A stretch of 64,000 bases of DNA from Carnegiea gigantea (taxonomy: Eukaryota > Streptophyta > Magnoliopsida > Caryophyllales > Cactaceae). The position numbers and the translations under genes were made by a program. Below are positions 1-11,352 of the stretch, piece after piece (positions within the stretch are counted from its first letter, which is position 1; each line of letters starts with the position of its first letter). The DNA is taken from the NCBI GenBank assembly GCA_029747015.1, contig JAKOGI010002996.1, positions 1-64,000 of the forward strand. The letters are read 5' to 3'. A model generated the notes under the pieces. The model searched no databases. It was given only the letters and a program-made list of their open reading frames with translations, and was not told where the DNA came from.

Positions 1-185
1 GATTCGGATGGGGTTAGAGTAAGCTTATGTCATCATAGGGGCCTATCTCGTTCTTCTTAACTGATATTAAAATGAGAAACTTGATGTTTGCACTCATCAC
101 CTGGCTTAGCAGGCCTATGTGACCTATTATTCATAAATGGAGCACGCACGGGATAAACTAATTATAATACTTGGTCCATCTTAGC

Positions 186-1087
186 CAAGGGCAGATCTCT
201 TTGTATGGAAGGGGTGTCCATGGACACCCCTCTCCCAAAAAACAATTCTAATAAGGTATTTTTAATGGGGTTAAATTGGTATATGCGGATACTTTAAATT
301 AGATCAAAAAAGTTACAAACATTCTTTAAATATATCCAACCCACATATTGATATTTTTAATTTATTTAAATATTAAAAGTACAGTTCTAAAGTTGAAACT
401 TGATAGAAAAGTGAAATAAAATTAAATGTACCCAAGCCCAAATTTTTCTCTCTCCCTCCTATCTTATCTAGAACTTAGACTTTTAATTTAATCTAATTCT
501 AATTTCTTTAATTTTTTATTTTATTATTTATTTTTTCAATGGTTTAGTTGCAATACGTTCTTGACGCAGACTTTTCTTTAACTTGGCACAAATGATTGAT
601 TTGCACTTGGTGCGATTAATTGGTGCAAATTACTTTTTGTAGTTGTATTTTATATTTGACATGTTCACTTCATGTTTTATTTTTATTTTTTTTTTTTTGG
701 TTTTATTGCTTTGTGCTGATGATTTGTCTTCAGTAACAAACAGTTTCAGTAAATGGTAGGTAATTGTAAAAGTCTGTGATTTCAACATAATCTATGTATC
801 AAATTCAAAATATGAAAAACCGCAAAGAATAAGCGTAGTGATAGAGGTATCATAGTTTTTTTCATTGGAATAAAAGAGTGGGGTACATTATTATTACTTG
901 TCAACTTCTACTAGTGTAGAAATACAAGACGGAATATTTATTTTAAAAAAAAAGATGAAATATTTGTATAAAATAGACTGCTATAGTATATATCACATAA
1001 TGTCCTTTTTTTTTTCTATTGATACTGTACACTATTGATGACGTTAATAGATAGACACCCTGTTCTAAACGTTTAGATCCGCCACTG
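186..1087. mobile_element. Non-autonomous hAT-type DNA transposon, 0.9 kb
   Basis: The element is bounded by a perfect 8-bp direct repeat, ATCTTAGC, at 178-185 and 1088-1095, the target-duplication length of the hAT superfamily. The ends are imperfect inverted repeats: CAAGGGCAGATCT on the left, and CAGTGGCGGATCT when the right end is read on the minus strand (10 of 13 match). The inside is AT-rich, has no transposase ORF, and carries a palindrome near the left end (GGGGTGTCC/GGACACCCC, 209-228). It is therefore non-autonomous. Confidence 0.8.
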
Positions 1088-1095
1088 ATCTTAGC

Positions 1096-2100
1096 ATGGA
1101 TGTAACTTCTTCTACAAGTCGAATTCCAAGTTATAAACAAGCTCACCATCATTAGGATATCCCATTATAACAATCTTATAATCATCGCTTTCAAAAGCAT
1201 GCCCAAATCCATACCCGAGCCCATCTCTGAGGGAGAATGTTGGTTCATCTGTTGCCCTGCTTTCTTAGAGGACATAGTTGTGTCAAATTTGTTTTAATAA
1301 TGGTTTGGGATCTAGATAAAGGTTTTATTTTTCCTGGGTTCAAATTACAAAAAAATTAAGATGACTAATGGAAAAACCTAACCAATCAAGGCTTCCTAGA
1401 TTATGATATATATGTTTTAGATCTTTATTAGTTGACATATAATGGCCCTTCTTGACTCTTAGGACGCAAATTATTTTTTTGATATTACAAAATGCGTAAA
1501 AGTAAATCAATCTTCACTGATATAATCCCCTAAATTATTATTGTATCTAGTTTTGAACCCCTCTCGACACAATTCTGACTTCACCCCTAAATAAACACCT
1601 ATTCCGAATCATCTAGAAACATTAAGAGTCAAACCATTGGGCATGGAGAAAAAAGCCTCATATGTAAACCACCCTCTCATGATTCCATCATGCTGTGATA
1701 TTATCATGCACTAGAGACAGACCCAAGAAAATGCCATCCAACATGCACTTGTTCCTTCTGACAGTCCACTCCAATATAGTCCTCATCTTTCGGAATCAGG
1801 ACAAAAATATAGATCAATCTGTAGTCTACACTATTTGACATCTTCCTTTAATTATGGAGCTCAGTATAAAGGCCTTTGAAATTGCAATGCATAATATGAT
1901 GACTTCTACAGTTGTACAGTTGCTCCACAGAGCCCAAGTCACACAGACAGATGCGTGATATAGGTGATCAACTTCTTCAGTGCATTCTTGGCCGGATTCG
2001 CAAAAAGTTGTCAACAAAGGGACAGATTTTTCTTTCCTTCTTTCCTTTGTTTTTGTTTTGAGGGATTGGGATTGAGAGCACATTTAGAGCATGTACAATA
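1096..2100. other. Spacer with no recognisable gene
   Basis: AT-rich DNA between the first hAT element and the gypsy LTR. Short ORFs on both strands show no family features or splice structure. I see no RNA gene or repeat here. Confidence 0.5.
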
Positions 2101-2721
2101 TGTAGACACTAAAATATTTACGTTCCGTATCAAAATAAGATTAAATTAATTAACTGGGTCAACTCTTTTAATTAATTTAATCAGATCCAAAAGACTCTCA
2201 AGTCAGGCACAAAAGACTCTCAAGTAAACGACTTCCAATTTAAGGTGCGGTCAAAACCAGATCAAAGTCAAAGTCAAAGTCAAAAGTCAAAGCCTAACTC
2301 GACTACCAAGTCAAAGGTCAAGGCCTAAATCGGCTTCCAAGTCAAATGTCAAATGACTCTCAAGTCAACATCTGGTCAAAACTCCAGGCGACTCCCAAGT
2401 CAATACCCGGCCCAAGTCCGGAAGACTCTCAAGTCAAAGTCAAAGTCGAAGCAATTCAGGATGAGGCCTGATTGAAAGGTCCAAAACTCAAATCAAGGTC
2501 CATCTTAACTTTCAAGGGGAACGGGGAAGCTTTCCTATAAATAGAATCATACCCCCCCTTGATTCAGAGGTTGGAAAATCCATCCAGGAGGAGATAGAAT
2601 CAGAGGATCACACACATTGTATTCATAGAGATTGTACCCATACATTCAAGTCAATACAAAAATTCAATCTTGTATCCAAATTCTTGTCTAATTCATTTTA
2701 GATTCGAAATTTGTGTTTACA
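2101..2721 (+). repeat. LTR of a Ty3/gypsy retrotransposon (5' LTR of the plus-strand half)
   Basis: A 621-bp LTR starting TGTAGACACT and ending TTTACA, followed by a primer-binding-like stretch (AATTTGGCATGCCTGGTGGG). A TATA box (CTATAAATAG) lies at 2535-2544. The U3 part is rich in short direct repeats of AAGACTCTCAAGTCA and GTCAAA. A diverged copy of the whole LTR lies on the minus strand at 9321-9953. No LTR in the same orientation is found downstream, so this half has lost its 3' end. Confidence 0.8.
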
Positions 2722-2817
2722 AATTTGGCATGCCTGGTGGGACGTCTCTACCTCTCAGCTCTTTCTCCTAAAAGATCAAGACTTTCAAGTCTCAAAAGCT
2801 CCATCTTCAAAGAAGAC

Positions 2818-3621
2818 ATGGCCACGAAGAACGTTACTGCGCAAGCTTCGAAGAAGATGACCATAGGATCTCTCTTCCGTAGACCCTGTGAAGCAAGCGT
2901 CACTTTTAGCAGGCGTGCTCGCACAATGGAGACCAGGAGCATGGCGAAAGTTGTTGCACCAATCGCCGCTCGGCAAACAGTGCCACCCTCATCCAAACTC
3001 CAAGGCTTGAAGACGCAGCAAAAGGCATCTTCTTGGATAGGTGAAATTCAAAACCTTCAGCTTCAATCGCTAGTCTGCGAGGTTGAAGACTACTATAGCA
3101 GTAACTCTTCTTCGCCCTCACCAAAGGGGGCGTGCATGTTAGAGACTGAAGCTAAGTCCTCAAAGGCTGTTGCCATGCCAGCTATGATGACAGTCTCAAC
3201 CACTGTGGAAGAAAAGATGGCTAACATGAAAGCCATCCTAGAAAAACTCACCAAGGAGAGCGCAGAAATGGAAGCATGCATCAAATTTCAAGAAGAAAAG
3301 ATTGCTAAGTTGGCCAGAAAGCTAGAAAAATGGCCAGTTCAATCTTCTACAAAGGACTCAGAAAGTGATGACTCAGAAAAAGTGTCCATCCACACTGAGG
3401 CTTCTGACAACGAGAAGCGACCAAAGAAAGGCATTACGCCTAAAAATGTCAAGTCCTCTGGATCAATGACTATTAAGCAAATCCAAGATTTGACAGCAAA
3501 TGCAGTTAAGGCGCAGCTAGGTGGAGGTTCGCGCAAAACTCACCTATACACCAAGCCTTACACTAAGAGTGTTCTTTATCGCCCTGTGAGCGAAAGCATA
3601 CTCGACCTCATGGTAGAGTAA
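2818..3621 (+). pseudogene. Ty3/gypsy gag N-terminal fragment (plus-strand half, internally deleted)
   Basis: An open frame from the ATG at 2818 encodes a basic N-terminus, a coiled-coil-like Glu/Lys-rich middle and a Ser-rich linker. It matches the minus-strand copy at 8292-9224 closely. At about 3571 the frames part: the minus copy continues into the capsid region (beginning DALRMPHGYQPP), whereas this copy jumps to sequence equivalent to about 7455 of the minus copy and stops. Roughly 1 kb of gag has therefore been deleted. The DNA from 3572 to about 3945 is the gag-to-protease linker, with stops. The product would be a non-functional Gag stub. Confidence 0.75.
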
Positions 3622-3945
3622 ACACTAAATTGATTTCCTCCCATGGAGACAAATTAATTACAATTGAATTCAGAAGTTTGGATCCTGTTGTAGTTTCAAT
3701 TGAATCCAAAGGACCTTTGACAGAGACTGATCTCTTTGTGAATGTCTCTAATAAAGCTGATGATGATGAAGAGGGATGAACTCTTGTCACTTGCCGAAGG
3801 CCAAGGAAGCAAAGCCAAGTGCAATTGCCACCTCTTTGCCATAGAAAGAGATAAGGAAGAAAGAACAGTCCTCGTCATTCAAAAGGTAAAAAGAAGTCCG
3901 AGAACATCAAGAGGCACGAAATTTTACCTAAGTACCACAAAGAAC

Positions 3946-4461
3946 GGTTAAGGGGCAAGCGTTGGCAGATTTTTTAGCACATCATCCAATTCCTGATAAT
4001 TGGGAGCTAAATGATGATTTGCCAGGGGAGGATGTGTTCTTCATCGATATCCTTCCTCCCTGAGAAATGTATTTCGATGGAGCATCAAGGCGAGATGGCG
4101 CTGATGCAGGAGTGGTTTTCGTCTCCCTTAAAAAGCACATTCTCCCGTATTCATTTGTGCTTACTCAGTTATGCTCTAACAATCTGGCAGAGTACTAAGC
4201 GCTCAACTTAGGTCTTCAAATGGCTATTAAGGTGGGAATTAGAGACCTTAACATATATGGTGACTCGCAGTTGGTCATCAATTAACTACTTGATGAGTAC
4301 GAGGTTAAGAAAGAAGACCTTGTCCCGTATCACAAGCATGCATTACTACTACTAAACAAATTGAACACAGTCAAGTTAGAGCACGTGCCAAGGAGTGCCA
4401 ATAAGATGGTTGATGTACTTACAAACCTCGCAGCCACTTTGGCACTGGGGCAGAAGAAATA
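3946..4461 (+). pseudogene. Ty3/gypsy RNase H domain, broken
   Basis: The translation begins GQALADFLAHHP and contains the RNase H core: the first Asp in YFDGAS, the Glu in LAEY, the Asp in YGDSQL and the last Asp in MVDVL. In the polyprotein this domain degrades the RNA of the RNA:DNA hybrid. Three in-frame stops break it: a TGA just before the YFDGAS motif, a TAA after LAEY and a TAA after GDSQLVIN. Protease and reverse transcriptase are missing: the sequence passes from the gag linker straight into RNase H near 3930-3945, so about 1.5 kb or more is deleted. Confidence 0.8.
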
Positions 4462-5297
4462 ATGACTATTCTAGTATGTAGCCGCTGGGTTGTTCTATCC
4501 GATGATGAAGACTTAGAGAAAGACGTGAACATGATCTGTGTTCTTGAAATAGATGCAGAAGACTGGCATCAACTTATAATTGAGTACTTGGAGCATGGAA
4601 AACTTCCTAGTGACCTAAGGCATAAGACGAAAATACAGCGGAGAGCTTCGAGCTTCCTTTACTACAACGAAATGCTCTTTTCTTGGCCTTTGGTTATGAT
4701 GCTTTGATATGGAAGAACTAAGAAAAGCGATTGCGAAAGCTCATTCAGGTGTGTATGGAGCACACTAATCAGGGCCTAGGCTACATGATGACATTAAGAG
4801 GATGGGTTACGACTAGCCCACTATGGCGCAAGCTTGAATAAATTATGCTAAGAGGTGTGATGCTTGCCAGTTCCATACCAACTTCATACATCAATATCCA
4901 GAACCTCTCCACTCGAAGGTTGCATTTTGGCCTTTTGAGGCATGGGGACTTAATGTTGTTGGACCAATCACGCCTGAATCATCTGCTAGCTACTCCTGCA
5001 TCTTGGCTGTTACTGATTACTTCTCTAAATGGCGGAAGCAATTCCACTAAAGGAAGTCAAAAAAGAAAATATAGCCGACTTCATAAGGACACACATTATT
5101 TATCGATACAGTGTGCCGAGGTACATTATCACCGATAAATGGTAAACCCTTCATTAAGAGCCGGGTGACTAGCCTGCATGAACAGTTTAAGTTTGCCCAA
5201 CACAAGTCCTCCATGTACAATGTCCCTGCAAACGGCCTAGCGGAAGCCTTTAATAAAACAATTTGCAACTTACTCAAAAACGCTTTGCAACTTACAC
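4462..5297 (+). pseudogene. Ty3/gypsy integrase, truncated
   Basis: This follows RNase H. The first part (4462-4707) is the usual spacer ending in a short ORF. The zinc-finger remnant lies at about 4735-4880 (His residues in HSGVYGAH and Cys residues in CDACQ). The catalytic core follows with the first Asp in LNVVGP-type sequence altered and the second Asp in the IITD region, then the Glu in GLAEAF (5235-5250). Frameshifts and stops separate the parts. The chain is cut at about 5297, after KTICNLLKNALQLT, where the sequence turns into the opposite-strand copy. The C-terminal integrase region and the 3' LTR are absent. Confidence 0.75.
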
Positions 5298-5535
5298 CTC
5301 GTCAGGCAAACAAAAGATTTGCCCCCAGTCCGTGTGAGCTGGCAAATCCTCCAGGATAGTCAAGATCTTGTCAACTACTCTAGGAGACTCCTCTTGTCTG
5401 TCACTTTCTTCGTCTTCCTCTTCTCCGAACTCAAAACATAAGGTTATGTTGACTGTAACTTTCCCAAAAAAGCCTATTAGGAAGAACTCCTCAAGTGTGA
5501 CAGGGACAAGCAGCTTCTGCTCAAGGAGGTCAATA
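5298..5535 (-). pseudogene. Ty3/gypsy polyprotein segment between gag and reverse transcriptase (minus-strand half)
   Basis: Read on the minus strand this encodes an acidic stretch with LLEQKLLVPVTLEEFF and ending LEDLPAHTDWGQ, a segment that in this gypsy lineage lies between Gag and the protease/RT. It continues the minus-strand half after the hAT insertion: joining it to 7131, with one copy of the target duplication, gives continuous retroelement sequence. At about 5297 it abuts the plus-strand integrase, the inversion breakpoint. Confidence 0.65.
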
Positions 5536-5543
5536 GGTAAAAT

Positions 5544-7122
5544 TAGTGATTCAAAATACGGATTCGGTCGCGGTTGCGGTTTCGGTCGCGGTGTCGCGGG
5601 AACGGGATGATACGCTTGTCGCGGAACGAATCGCAGTCGTCACAGCGTGAAATAGTTCACATAGCGCGTTTTCGGTTGAATTTGTACTTTTTTAGCTTTG
5701 TACTATTATTATGTAAGTAATTGTATTATTAACATAATTTTTGTTCATATTTGTAGGCAAGATCATTCATAACCATTACCCATTAGTGTCTGGCGATTAA
5801 TTAAAAGTTTGAGGTTTCATTATTATGTCGTTGATTGTTTGATTAATTTTATGGTTTTTAGGAGTGAACGATGTTTGTTTTAATTTTTCGAAACAAAATA
5901 TTTGGAGTCATGGAGTTTGGGAATGGGGACAAACCGATTAAGTGCTAAGCTTGTTGAAGGAAAAAAAAATTAAGGAGTCTTAGATTTCAAACTTTTAGAA
6001 GATGTTTTCAATTCTTATGAAACAGTCTCATTCAAGATCATATAACTTTTTTCACATAATTAAAATATTAAAATATTAACTAAATATGAAATGAATTAAA
6101 CTATATAAACAACTTACTATGAACAACTATATAAATAACTTACTATGAAATGAATAATTAATTAAACTATATAAACAACTTACTATAAAATGAATAAATA
6201 TTAAAAATTAATGCAACATTAGAATCATAATTTGGAAAAAAAAAGAAACCACTTACAAATTACAACTTGATTTATGCGTCCAAGGCACAACACCTTCGGT
6301 GGAAGCTCTAATCAAAGTTTAAAAAAAAAAAAAAAACCACTTCAAACTTCCAGAGGAAGCCTTATGGTCTTGTCAAAATTACGCACGGCACTTCTTCGGT
6401 TCTTCCTCAGCAAAACTCAGAAAGCTTCTCTCTCTTCTCTCTCTGTTCGTCTCTCTTTTTGTTCATCTGTTCGTCTCTCTCTCGATTTGCTCGGCTACTG
6501 CTCTCTTTCTGTTCCTCTTTAACGATTCTGGGCTACTCGAATGCTGCTTTCTCTCTGTTCCTCTTCAACGATTCTGGGTTGCTCGAATGCTCCAAAACCT
6601 CCAATGGTGCTTGACTCCTCCTGCTCGATTCTGGGCAATAAAGCAAGCAAATTAGTCCTCTTCAACGAAGGTATGTCCAAAACATGGAAATAATTTGTTA
6701 ACTTTGTAGATTTGTGGTTGTGTTATGCTTCTCGGGCACCTATTTGTAGATCCGATTTTCTATCTTCTTCCCTTGTTCACGGACTCACGGGCACTGATTT
6801 GTTCATTCATGTCACGGGCACTGATTTATTCTCGCTCTCTCTGTCTGCTTTTTTGTCAAGGCCCAGTCATGAACACTGATTTGGTTTTTTGGTCTGCTTT
6901 GTTTGTCTTCAACCTGAAACCAAAAGAATCATATATCTTTTCACTGAATTGTCTTTTTTGGCCTGGTCAAATCGTCCGTTCCCCGTTCCGGTACGGGTGA
7001 AACGGCCGTTCCACTGTGACACGTTCTGCCCCCCGAGTTTTCGCCCAAACTCGGAACGCCAAAGTGAAAATCCGCGTCAACTCGGCCGTTCCGGCCCGGA
7101 ACGGCCGAGTTTTGAATCCCTG
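5544..7122. mobile_element. Non-autonomous hAT element inserted in the gypsy element
   Basis: It is flanked by an exact 8-bp repeat GGTAAAAT (5536-5543 and 7123-7130). The terminal inverted repeats are TAGTGATTCAAAATACGG on the left and CAGGGATTCAAAACTCGG on the right (read on the minus strand). Subterminal regions are dense in GGAACG/CGTTCC motifs, typical of hAT transposase-binding regions. The middle is AT-rich with a CT-rich stretch at about 6400-6660. No transposase is visible. A 9-bp reading of the duplication (GGTAAAATT) would fit Mutator-like elements, but the TAG/CAG ends favour hAT. Confidence 0.8.
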
Positions 7123-8291
7123 GGTAAAATTTTGTGCCTCTTGATGTTCTCAGACCTTTTTTTTATCTTTTGAATGACGAGGGCTCTTCTTTCTTCCTTG
7201 TCTCTTTCTATGGCAGAGAGGTGGTGATTCCACCTGGCTTTGCTTCCTTGGCCTTCGGCGAGTGACAAGAGTCCATCCCTCTTCATCATCATTAGCTTTA
7301 TCAGAGACATCCACAAAGAGATCAGTCTCTGTCAAAGGTCATTTGGATTCAATTGGAACTACAACAGGCTCCAAACTTTCGAATTAAATTGTAATTCTTT
7401 TGTCTACATAGGAAGAAATCAATTTAGTGTTTACTCTACCAAGAGGTCGATATGCTTTCCCTCTCAAGACGATAAAGAACACTCCAGTTGGGTGAAAATA
7501 TGATTTGTCTCAACAATGTCATCCAAATCCAATATTATTTTTCCATCTCTGGCAAATTGCATAATATGCTCCTTGAGCGCAATGCATTTCTCAAGAGGGC
7601 AACTAATCACCCTATAATACCGATAGTATTAGGGTCGGTAACCCTTCCAACTTCTTCGGGACATTTTGACTCTGGAAGCTCGAGAACTCCATTTTCAAGG
7701 AGATCATCAAGCATTCCTGACAAGTCTAAGTCGGGGAATAGATATTTCTTCTCCTGCTGCTCCTTTAACGTAGGACGCTTCTTTATCACATCCTTGAATG
7801 GCGAACTCTTCTTGTCCTCTAATTTGGGCTTTCCTGTAATTCGAATTGGCTAACTTGTGGAGGTGGGCATCGCTTCTTTGGTCGTGTTCTCGGAGAACTT
7901 AGCATTCTTCTTGAATTCAACCTTATCTTTCTTTGACTCGGTAGGATAGAAGGAGTTTCCACAATGACTAGCTATCGTCACCTTCATATCGCGCTTTAGT
8001 TGCCAATTCTTGGAAGGTCTTAGGCTTGCTCATTTGTAGGACGTACAATAAGTCCCAATGCATGTCTTGGGTGCACATTTCAAGGGCAAAAGCTTCAGAT
8101 AGTCGATCTTTACACTCAAGGCTAAGCGCGCACTAGTGGTTAATGTAGTCAAGAACTAGCTCATCTTTCCATTGTTTTGTATTTGTCAGCTCAATCATGA
8201 TGACAATGCGCTAAGTACTATGTAACCTGTTGAGGAACTCATGTTTCTTTTGTTCCCAGCTATCAATGGACTTAGGCTCTAGGTCAGTACA
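7123..8291 (-). pseudogene. Ty3/gypsy gag C-terminal and linker region (minus-strand half)
   Basis: Read on the minus strand this continues from the gag ORF at 8292. Recognisable pieces include MIELTNTKQWKDE, LSEAFALEMCTQ and, near 7150-7335, a Lys/Arg-rich linker that also occurs in the plus-strand half at 3700-3925. Several stops and frameshifts interrupt it, the first directly after GIAFD at 8292. No intact protein can be made. It holds the capsid region that the plus-strand half lacks. Confidence 0.7.
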
Positions 8292-9224
8292 TTAGTCAAA
8301 GGCAATACCTTTCAATGTCCTAAAGAACTGCTTCACCATGAGGTCACCATCAGTCCTAGCATTGTTGCATGTCTCAATGAAATGTGCGACATGCTGTTTT
8401 GGGTTGCCTTTCTCATCAAACTGTTGGAACTTGGGTGGCTGGTAACCATGGGGCATACGGAGAGCATCCACCCTCTTAGTGTAAGGTTTGATGTATAGGT
8501 GAGTTCTGCTCGAACCTCTACCTGGCTTCGCCTTAACTGCATTTGCTATCAAGTCTTGGATTTGCTCAATAGTCATTGATCCAGAGGACTTGATATTTTT
8601 AGGCGCAATGCCTTTCTTTGGTTGCTTCTCATTGTCAGAAGCCTTAGTGTGGATGGACACTTTTTTTGAGTCCTCACTTTCTGAGTCCTTTGTAGAAGAT
8701 TGAACTGACCATTTTTCTAGCTTTCTGGTCAGCTTAGCAATCGTTTTTTCTTGAAACTTGATGCGCGCTTTCTTTTCTGAGCTCCCCCTGGTTTGTTTTT
8801 CTAGGATGACCTTCATATTAGGCATTTCCTCTTCCAGAGTGATTAAGCCTGTCATCATAGCTGGCATGACAACAGTCTTTGAGGACTCAGCTTCAGTCTC
8901 TAACATGCGCGCCCTCTTTGGTGAGGGCGAAGAAGAGTTACCGTTGTAGTAGTCTTCAACCTCGTAGATTGATGATTGAAGATGGAGGTTTCGAGTTTCA
9001 TCTATCCAAGAGGGCACCTTTTGCTGTATTTTAAAGCCTTGGAATTTGGATGGGGGTGGCACTGTTTACCGAGCGGCGATTGGCGCAGCAGCTTTGGCCA
9101 TGCTCCTGGTCTCCATTGTACGAGCGCGCCTGCTAGAAGTGACGCTCGCTTCACAGGGTCTACACGAGAGAGATCCTGTGATATTCTTCTTTGAAGCTTG
9201 TGCGGCAATGTTCTTCGTAGCCAT
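8292..9224 (-). pseudogene. Ty3/gypsy gag, minus-strand half
   Basis: Gag starts at an ATG at 9224 (MATKNIAAQ) just inside the LTR. It runs with one frameshift near 9060 into a 256-codon open frame (8292-9062) that includes the conserved capsid opening DALRMPHGYQPPKFQQF and the HFIETCNNA motif. Gag forms the virus-like particle of the retrotransposon. Compared with the plus-strand copy, this one keeps the capsid but has a frameshift. Stops follow at 8292, so it is not functional. Confidence 0.75.
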
Positions 9225-9320
9225 GTCTTCTTTGAAGATAAAGCTTTTGAGACTTGAAAGTCTTGATCTTTTAGGAGAAAGAGATGAGAGGTAGAGGCAT
9301 CCCACCAGGCGTGCCAAATT

Positions 9321-9953
9321 TGTAAATACAAATTTCAAGTCTAAAATGAATTGGACAGGAATTTGGATACAAGATTGAATTTTTGTATCGATTTAAATGT
9401 ATGGGTACAATCTTTATGAATATAATGTGCATGATCCTCTGATTCTATCTCCTTTTGGATGGATTTTCCAACCTCTGAATCAAGGGGGTTATGGTCCTAT
9501 TTATAGGAAAGCTTCCCCCTCCCCTTTGAAAGTCAAGATGGGCTTTGACTTGGGTTTTGAGCCTTTCAATCAGATCTCATCGTGGATTGTTTCGACTTTA
9601 ACTTTGACTTGGGAGTCTTCTTGGCTTGGGCCTTGTGTTGACTTGGGAGTCGCCTCGAGCTTTGACCGGGTGCTGATTTGAGAGTCATTTGACATTTGAC
9701 TTGAGAGCCGATTTAAGCCTTGACCTTTGACTAGGTAGTCGACTTAGGCTTTGACTTTTGACTTTAACTTTGACCTAGTTTTGACCATGCCTTGACTTGG
9801 AAGTCGTTTGGGCTTCTTTTGAGCTTCGATTTGAGAGTCTTTTGGGCCTGACTTGAGAGTCTTTTGGGCCTGTTTAAATTAATTAAAAGGGTTGACCTAG
9901 TTAATTAATTTTATTTTATTTTGATACGGCACGTGAATACTTTAGTGCCTACA
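9321..9953 (-). repeat. LTR of the same Ty3/gypsy family, minus strand
   Basis: A 633-bp LTR which, read on the minus strand, starts TGTAGGCACTAAAG and ends TGTATTTACA. It carries a TATA box at 9497-9506 and the same AGACTCTCAAGTC repeats as the plus-strand LTR. On its gag side (9300-9320) lies the primer-binding-like stretch. On its other side lies a polypurine tract. It can therefore be read both as the 5' LTR of the gag to its left and as the 3' LTR of the sequence to its right. Confidence 0.8.
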
Positions 9954-9967
9954 AACTGCCCCCTCGA
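9954..9967 (-). promoter_or_regulatory. Polypurine tract upstream of the minus-strand LTR
   Basis: Read on the minus strand, the bases directly before the LTR start are CGAGGGGGCAGTT, then TGTAGGC. A G-rich purine run at this place primes plus-strand DNA synthesis in LTR retrotransposons and marks the 3' end of an internal region. It shows that DNA to the right of 9953 belongs to a retroelement rather than being host flank. Confidence 0.6.
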
Positions 9968-10817
9968 AGCAAGGTCACATGCAGAACTTGTCGTTTGAGC
10001 GTGACCGACGTCTCTTTTTTTTTTTGGAACGCGCTATTTAGGCGCCTATTGACTTGAACATATGACAACTTTTGTCAAAGAGTTGGGAAAAACGTCCATG
10101 GGCATGATAAACAGAACCCAGTTCAAGCTCCCATTTTTTTAATATATGGGTTGGCCCGTATTGCTTCAACCTTTATTTCACGTGGGCTGAGCCCAACTTC
10201 CAACAATGCCTGAGGCCCGACTCCTCTTCATTTAAGGGAGCACGTGAGAAGCACATGACCTCCTCAGCTTTTCTTTCTCCTTTCCTGGCAGGCCTGGACT
10301 GCGTTCTCCCTTTTTTTTTGTCTTTTGTGGGCTTCGCCGGTCTCATCTTTGGATTTGCTTTCTCTCATTTCCTTGCAGGGCTGGACCGGCCTTCCCTTTT
10401 GTCTCACTTTCTTTCTTTTTCTTTTGAGTAGGCCTGGACCAGACTTTCACCTCTAGCCTTTTTTGCACCAACCCGGCTCGGTCTTATTTCACTTAAGAGA
10501 CACGCGGGGGGCATGTGACCCCGTCCGACCTCTTTGTTCCTTCACTTTTTTTCGCTTGGGCCGGCCCAACTTTATCCCTTCCCCCATTTTTTAGACCCAA
10601 CCCAGCTGGATTTGTTCATTGAACTGGCACATGCAGGTCACGTGATGGCTGGCCCTTTCTTCCTCTTCTCTCTTCCCAATTGCAACCTAGAACGACCCGA
10701 AAACCTGAGCTCCATCGTGCTGTTGCTATCTACTGATTTTCGGTGGAGGCTTCCCTCAAAGGCTTAATCTTTGCACGCCATTTTTGATCCCTGTGGCTTT
10801 AAAGGTAGACCTTTCTC

Positions 10818-11352
10818 TAGGGCTAGCAAAAATGCGAGTCCGGACAAATCGGACATTCGGACAAAAATTTCATACCCATACCCTATCCGGATTATAAATC
10901 GGACACACCAACCAGACCCGGACCCGGACCCAAATGTCCGACGTTCGGGCCCGGTTGTCCGAATGTCCGAATTTGTGTTATGATTTTAAGACATTCGGAT
11001 CGAAATTTTATGTTACCGAACCCGAACCCGATTTTTTAGTGTCTGAACCCGGTTGTCTGAAGTTGTTTATATAAAATTTTATAAAGAATTTGAACTAAAA
11101 TTACACATAAACGTAGCTATCCGATGTCTGAACCCGGTCATCCGATTGTCCGAATTTGTCCGAACTTGAAATGGTTCAAAAATTTGGACAACCCAAATCT
11201 GAACGTTCAAATCCGAACCCGACTCGGATTTAAATTCGGACATGACCGGTTGTCCGAATTTTAAATCCGGATATAAAGTTTGTGGCCGTACCTGATTTTT
11301 TTGGGTCGGACGAATTTGGGTAATCAAGTCGGACAAATTTTTGCCAACCCTA
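10818..11352. mobile_element. Non-autonomous hAT element, 535 bp
   Basis: An exact 8-bp duplication CCTTTCTC flanks it (10810-10817 and 11353-11360). Inverted ends read TAGGGCTAGCAAAAAT on the left and TAGGGTTGGCAAAAAT on the right. The interior is packed with TCCGA/TCGGA motifs in both orientations, the subterminal repeat pattern of hAT elements. There is no ORF of its own. Confidence 0.9.

Noticed and set aside
5536..7131. Mutator-like element reading of the 1.6 kb insertion (9-bp duplication)
   Set aside because: The ninth base can equally be the first base of the terminal repeat. TAG/CAG ends and subterminal motifs fit hAT better, although 9 bp cannot be strictly excluded.
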